Assembly: GCA_018376445.1 (NCBI GenBank)
Contig: JAHABL010000008.1
Span: forward strand, 62,001 to 126,000
DNA: 64,000 nt
Direction of reading: 5' to 3'
Source of the DNA: Mycobacteriales bacterium
GTDB taxonomy: Bacteria; Actinomycetota; Actinomycetes; Mycobacteriales; Mycobacteriaceae
Shown: piece by piece, positions 61,699 to 64,000 of the stretch
Layout of the letters: each line of letters begins with the position of its first letter
Numbering within the stretch: position 1 is the first letter of the stretch
Position numbers and translations under genes: made by a program
Notes under the pieces: generated by a model
What the model was told of the DNA's origin: nothing
Databases searched by the model: none
The model's input: the letters and a program-made list of their open reading frames with translations, nothing else

Positions 61699-61793
61699 TG
61701 CCTGTTCTCCTTCACGGTGATGTTGCCCACGGGTTCCTGTGCCTGGGTTGGCGGTTGAGTAAAACTCCCGCTACCATGACCACCATCACCAAA

Positions 61794-61810
61794 CCTAAAG
61801 TTACTAGAGG
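61794..61810. promoter_or_regulatory. MerR-family operator candidate
   Basis: CCTaaAG-TTA-CTagAGG, a 17-bp imperfect dyad close to SoxR/CueR-type boxes, in the gap between the merR-like gene and the SulP gene. It suggests a regulator-transporter switch; -35 and -10 boxes are not clear. Confidence 0.5.
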
Positions 61811-61867
61811 GTTGGATTCCTTTCGGGCGTTCGCCCAGTTACCTATCCCCTCAAAGATTGGACATCT

Positions 61868-63427
61868 ATGACTGAAACTAGCACGGCGGCCCCCCGCCCC
61901 CTCCTGAGTCCAGACGGCGCTGATGCCCCTACCGGGATCATCGCATCCTTCCGTTACGCATTTTCTTCCCCCGCCCGTATCCGTATAGAGATTCTGGCCG
62001 GACTGGCGGTATCCCTGGCGCTGATCCCTGAGGCCATTGCCTTTTCCATCCTTGCCGGTGTTGACCCAGCCATGGGTCTGTTTTCCTCGGTAGTCATGGC
62101 CATTGCGATCGCCTTTACCGGTGGCCGCCCGGCAATGATCACCGGCGCCACCGGGGCTATTGCCCTAGTCATTGCTCCTGTGGCGCGTGGTTACGGGATG
62201 GATTATTTCATCGCCACCGTCCTGTTGGGCGGTGTCCTACAAATCGTGCTCGGCGCCCTCGGTGTGGCGAAACTTCAGCGTTTTATCCCCCGATCGGTGA
62301 TGCTGGGTTTCGTCAATGCACTGGGCATTATGATTTTCACCGCCCAACTCGAACACCTCATTGATGTGCCTTGGATAGTCTACCCACTCGTCGGCTTGGG
62401 TGTGGTGATCATGATTATCTTCCCCAAGCTCACCAGTGTGATCCCCGCCCCGCTGGTCACGATTATCGTGCTCACCGGTTTGGTCATTGCCGCCGGTTTG
62501 ACTGTCCCGACGGTCTCGGACATGGGCAAGATGCCGGAGACCTTACCGTCCCTGTTTATTCCGAACGTGCCGTGGACGTTGGAGACCCTGCAGATCATCG
62601 CGCCTTATGCCCTGGCCATGGCCGTGGTCGGTCTCATGGAATCGTTGATGACCGCCAAGCTCGTCGATGACATCACCGACACTCATTCCGATAAAACTCG
62701 TGAATCCTGGGGACAGGGGGTGGCTAATATTGCCTCCGGTTTCTTCGGCGGCATGGGTGGCTGCGCGATGATCGGTCAAACCATGATCAACGTCCGCGAA
62801 TCCGGGGCACGTACCCGCCTATCCACCCTGTTAGCCGGTGTGTTCCTGCTGGTCCTGGTCCTGGCACTGGGCGACATCGTTGGCATGATCCCGATGGCTG
62901 CCCTGGTGGCAATCATGATCATGGTCTCGGTCGGCACCATCGACTGGCACTCGGTGCATCCACGCACCCTTAAACTCATGCCGGTCTCTGAGACCATTGT
63001 TATGGCCGTGACGATTATTGCCACCCTAGCCACCAGCAACCTGGCCATTGGTGTGGTGTTGGGTGTGGTCACCGCGATGATCATGTTCGCCCGTCGGATG
63101 GCACATATCGCTTCCATTGAAAAGGTCTCCGAGATCGACGGCGACGGCGATGGAGAGATTGATACTCGTACCTACCGGGTGCATGGCCAGTTGTTTTGGG
63201 CATCAAGCAATGACCTGGTTTATCGCTTTGATTACACCGATTCTGCCCGTCATATCACTATTGATCTCACTGAGGCGGAGATCTGGGATGCCTCCACGGT
63301 CGCGACCTTTGACGCGATTACGCAGAAGTTCCAGGACAGAGGCAAAACCGTGTCCATTATCGGGCTCGACGGTCCCAGTCAGGACCGGCTGAACCGCCTG
63401 TCTGGCCGGCTTGGCACCGGCCACTAA
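61868..63427 (+). CDS. SulP family anion transporter with STAS domain
   Basis: 519 residues. Ten or more hydrophobic segments (about 35-420) with AGLAVSLALIPEAIAFSILAGVDPAMGLFSS, the SulP signature; a cytoplasmic STAS domain (about 435-519). Members carry sulfate, bicarbonate or dicarboxylates; the substrate here is unknown. The ATG lacks a good ribosome site. With the MerR gene it forms a regulated cargo pair in the accessory region. Confidence 0.9.
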   Translation: MTETSTAAPRPLLSPDGADAPTGIIASFRYAFSSPARIRIEILAGLAVSLALIPEAIAFSILAGVDPAMGLFSSVVMAIAIAFTGGRPAMITGATGAIALVIAPVARGYGMDYFIATVLLGGVLQIVLGALGVAKLQRFIPRSVMLGFVNALGIMIFTAQLEHLIDVPWIVYPLVGLGVVIMIIFPKLTSVIPAPLVTIIVLTGLVIAAGLTVPTVSDMGKMPETLPSLFIPNVPWTLETLQIIAPYALAMAVVGLMESLMTAKLVDDITDTHSDKTRESWGQGVANIASGFFGGMGGCAMIGQTMINVRESGARTRLSTLLAGVFLLVLVLALGDIVGMIPMAALVAIMIMVSVGTIDWHSVHPRTLKLMPVSETIVMAVTIIATLATSNLAIGVVLGVVTAMIMFARRMAHIASIEKVSEIDGDGDGEIDTRTYRVHGQLFWASSNDLVYRFDYTDSARHITIDLTEAEIWDASTVATFDAITQKFQDRGKTVSIIGLDGPSQDRLNRLSGRLGTGH

Positions 63428-63453
63428 CATCCCCCGACTCGAGCACATCGACT

Positions 63454-63482
63454 TGGCGCCCCAACTTATAACCGGGGCGCCA
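63454..63482 (+). terminator. Terminator of the SulP gene
   Basis: TGGCGCCCC pairs with GGGGCGCCA, 9 bp, 11-base loop, followed by GTTTATT. Confidence 0.75.
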
Positions 63483-63489
63483 GTTTATT

Positions 63490-63510
63490 GGTGCTGTTGC
63501 AAAGTTGGGG
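63490..63510 (+). mobile_element. IS6-family terminal inverted repeat, solitary
   Basis: GGTGCTGTTGCAAAGTTGGGG closely resembles the outer end of IS26/IS6100-type elements (GG-N-N-CTGTTGCAAA). No transposase reading frame follows in the remaining 490 bases, so this is a remnant end or the boundary of a cointegrate. Confidence 0.65.
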
Positions 63511-63530
63511 CATAGGAAGAGCATAAAAGA

Positions 63531-63554
63531 AGCGTAGCGGTTAACCGCTACGCT
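63531..63554 (-). terminator. Terminator of the right-edge gene
   Basis: Perfect 24-bp palindrome AGCGTAGCGGTT-AACCGCTACGCT; on the minus strand it is followed by TCTTTTAT, an intrinsic terminator for the gene at 63597. Confidence 0.85.
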
Positions 63555-63596
63555 GTGTTGTGGGGATTTTTACTTTTTACGGTGCACGTGTTCTAG

Positions 63597-64000
63597 TTAG
63601 TGGTTCGTTTCTTTCCTCGGGTGATTGCGACGGTATTCCTCGACTAAGTGAGCAATACCCGGCGCAGCCTGGGACAACATCCAGGTCATAAGCGCTATAA
63701 GAACCCCTATGACGATAAGTGTTAACGCCAACCAGCCCAGTGTTGGGCCGATGCCGTTGGCCTCCTGGACGTGACCCCACAAGGCAGACACGCCGTCGGG
63801 TATGCCGAGCATACTTAGCAGCCCGTTCCCCAAGGCTCCGACAGCAACGAGTGCGATAGCAACGAAGAGAACACTGGCTGCAATCCACGAGGCAGACATG
63901 CAGGCCTTAATAAAGTTCGTGTTCGACTTTTCCATATCGTCGTTATACTGCTTGCGTTCTGCGCGTATCTCCTCCAGCAGCTTTTCGTTGGACTCCTTCT
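63597..64000 (-). CDS. Coiled-coil membrane protein, 5' end outside the window
   Basis: At least 133 residues; the frame stays open to the window edge, so an ATG at 63935 is probably internal. The N-terminal visible part (ESNEKLLEEIRAERKQYNDDME) is a charged coiled coil, then two hydrophobic segments separated by a loop with GIPDGVSALWGHVQEANGIG, then a basic tail (YRRNHPRKETNH). The layout recalls accessory mobilisation proteins of small plasmids, but no family is recognised. It sits next to an IS6-like end. Confidence 0.6.
   Translation of the reverse strand, partial: KESNEKLLEEIRAERKQYNDDMEKSNTNFIKACMSASWIAASVLFVAIALVAVGALGNGLLSMLGIPDGVSALWGHVQEANGIGPTLGWLALTLIVIGVLIALMTWMLSQAAPGIAHLVEEYRRNHPRKETNH

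Noticed and set aside
59242..64000. A complete prophage or conjugative element
   Set aside because: Only the recombinase is present; no capsid, portal, terminase, relaxase or coupling-protein gene is visible.

Overview
The window is about 58 percent GC by eye, gene dense, and comes from an actinobacterium of the mycolic-acid lineage (Mycobacteriales). The best evidence is gene order. From pmt (leftward) facing rsmI through metG, tatD, rpfB, ksgA, ispE, pth, rplY, prs, glmU, mfd, mazG, lpqU, eno, divIC, DUF501 and ppx it follows Mycobacterium tuberculosis Rv1002c-Rv1026. From greA through mca, uppS, coaA, glyA, glpX, xseB/xseA, ispH, a DUF6542 gene and ychF it follows Rv1080c-Rv1112. Mycothiol chemistry (mca), an Rpf, short-chain Z-prenyl synthesis and a diaminopimelate dehydrogenase fit that group. 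The compact layout suggests a reduced-genome member such as Lawsonella or a Corynebacterium relative; this is a guess, not a match.

Layout. 1-3230: doxX, a TipA-like MerR gene and pmt. The MerR gene sits between two copies of the pmt 3' end, so it looks inserted. 3359-17291: rightward run of translation, cell-wall, isoprenoid and transport genes (rsmI, metG, tatD, rpfB, ksgA, ispE, ABC-F, MFS, crotonase-family hydrolase, ddh, POT transporter). 17366-23816: prfC, pth, rplY, prs and glmU leftward, with two tiny membrane genes rightward. 23979-25592: cysK-cysE, then tRNA-Gln. 25834-35933: rmlA leftward and the mfd-to-ppx run rightward, then a tRNA-Leu(UAA) with a short variable loop. 36169-46164: Bax1-I protein, acyltransferase, greA, mca, uppS, coaA, glyA, a LysR-effector-like protein and glpX. 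46527-59221: lipase, xseA/xseB, ispH, DUF6542 protein, rmuC, AI-2E exporter family protein, two MetP-type NSS transporters (one with its tiny MetS subunit) and ychF.

From 59222 to the right edge the window is accessory: a large serine recombinase directly after ychF, a tRNA-Met 3' fragment with its terminator, an unassigned stretch with inverted repeats, a divergent MerR/SulP pair, a lone IS6-family-like terminal repeat, and a coiled-coil membrane gene cut by the edge.

Two regulatory themes stand out. Thirteen genes have a TANNNT-type (in one case CANNNT) -10 box ending 6 or 7 bases before the start codon, the pattern of leaderless mRNA; this also decides several starts (metG, mfd, pmt). The 22-bp gap between rmlA and mfd is an inverted repeat carrying overlapping divergent -10 boxes. 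Candidate MtrA and GlxR sites lie upstream of rpfB and eno. Perfect hairpins mark most operon ends. I saw no CRISPR array, rRNA or complete prophage.
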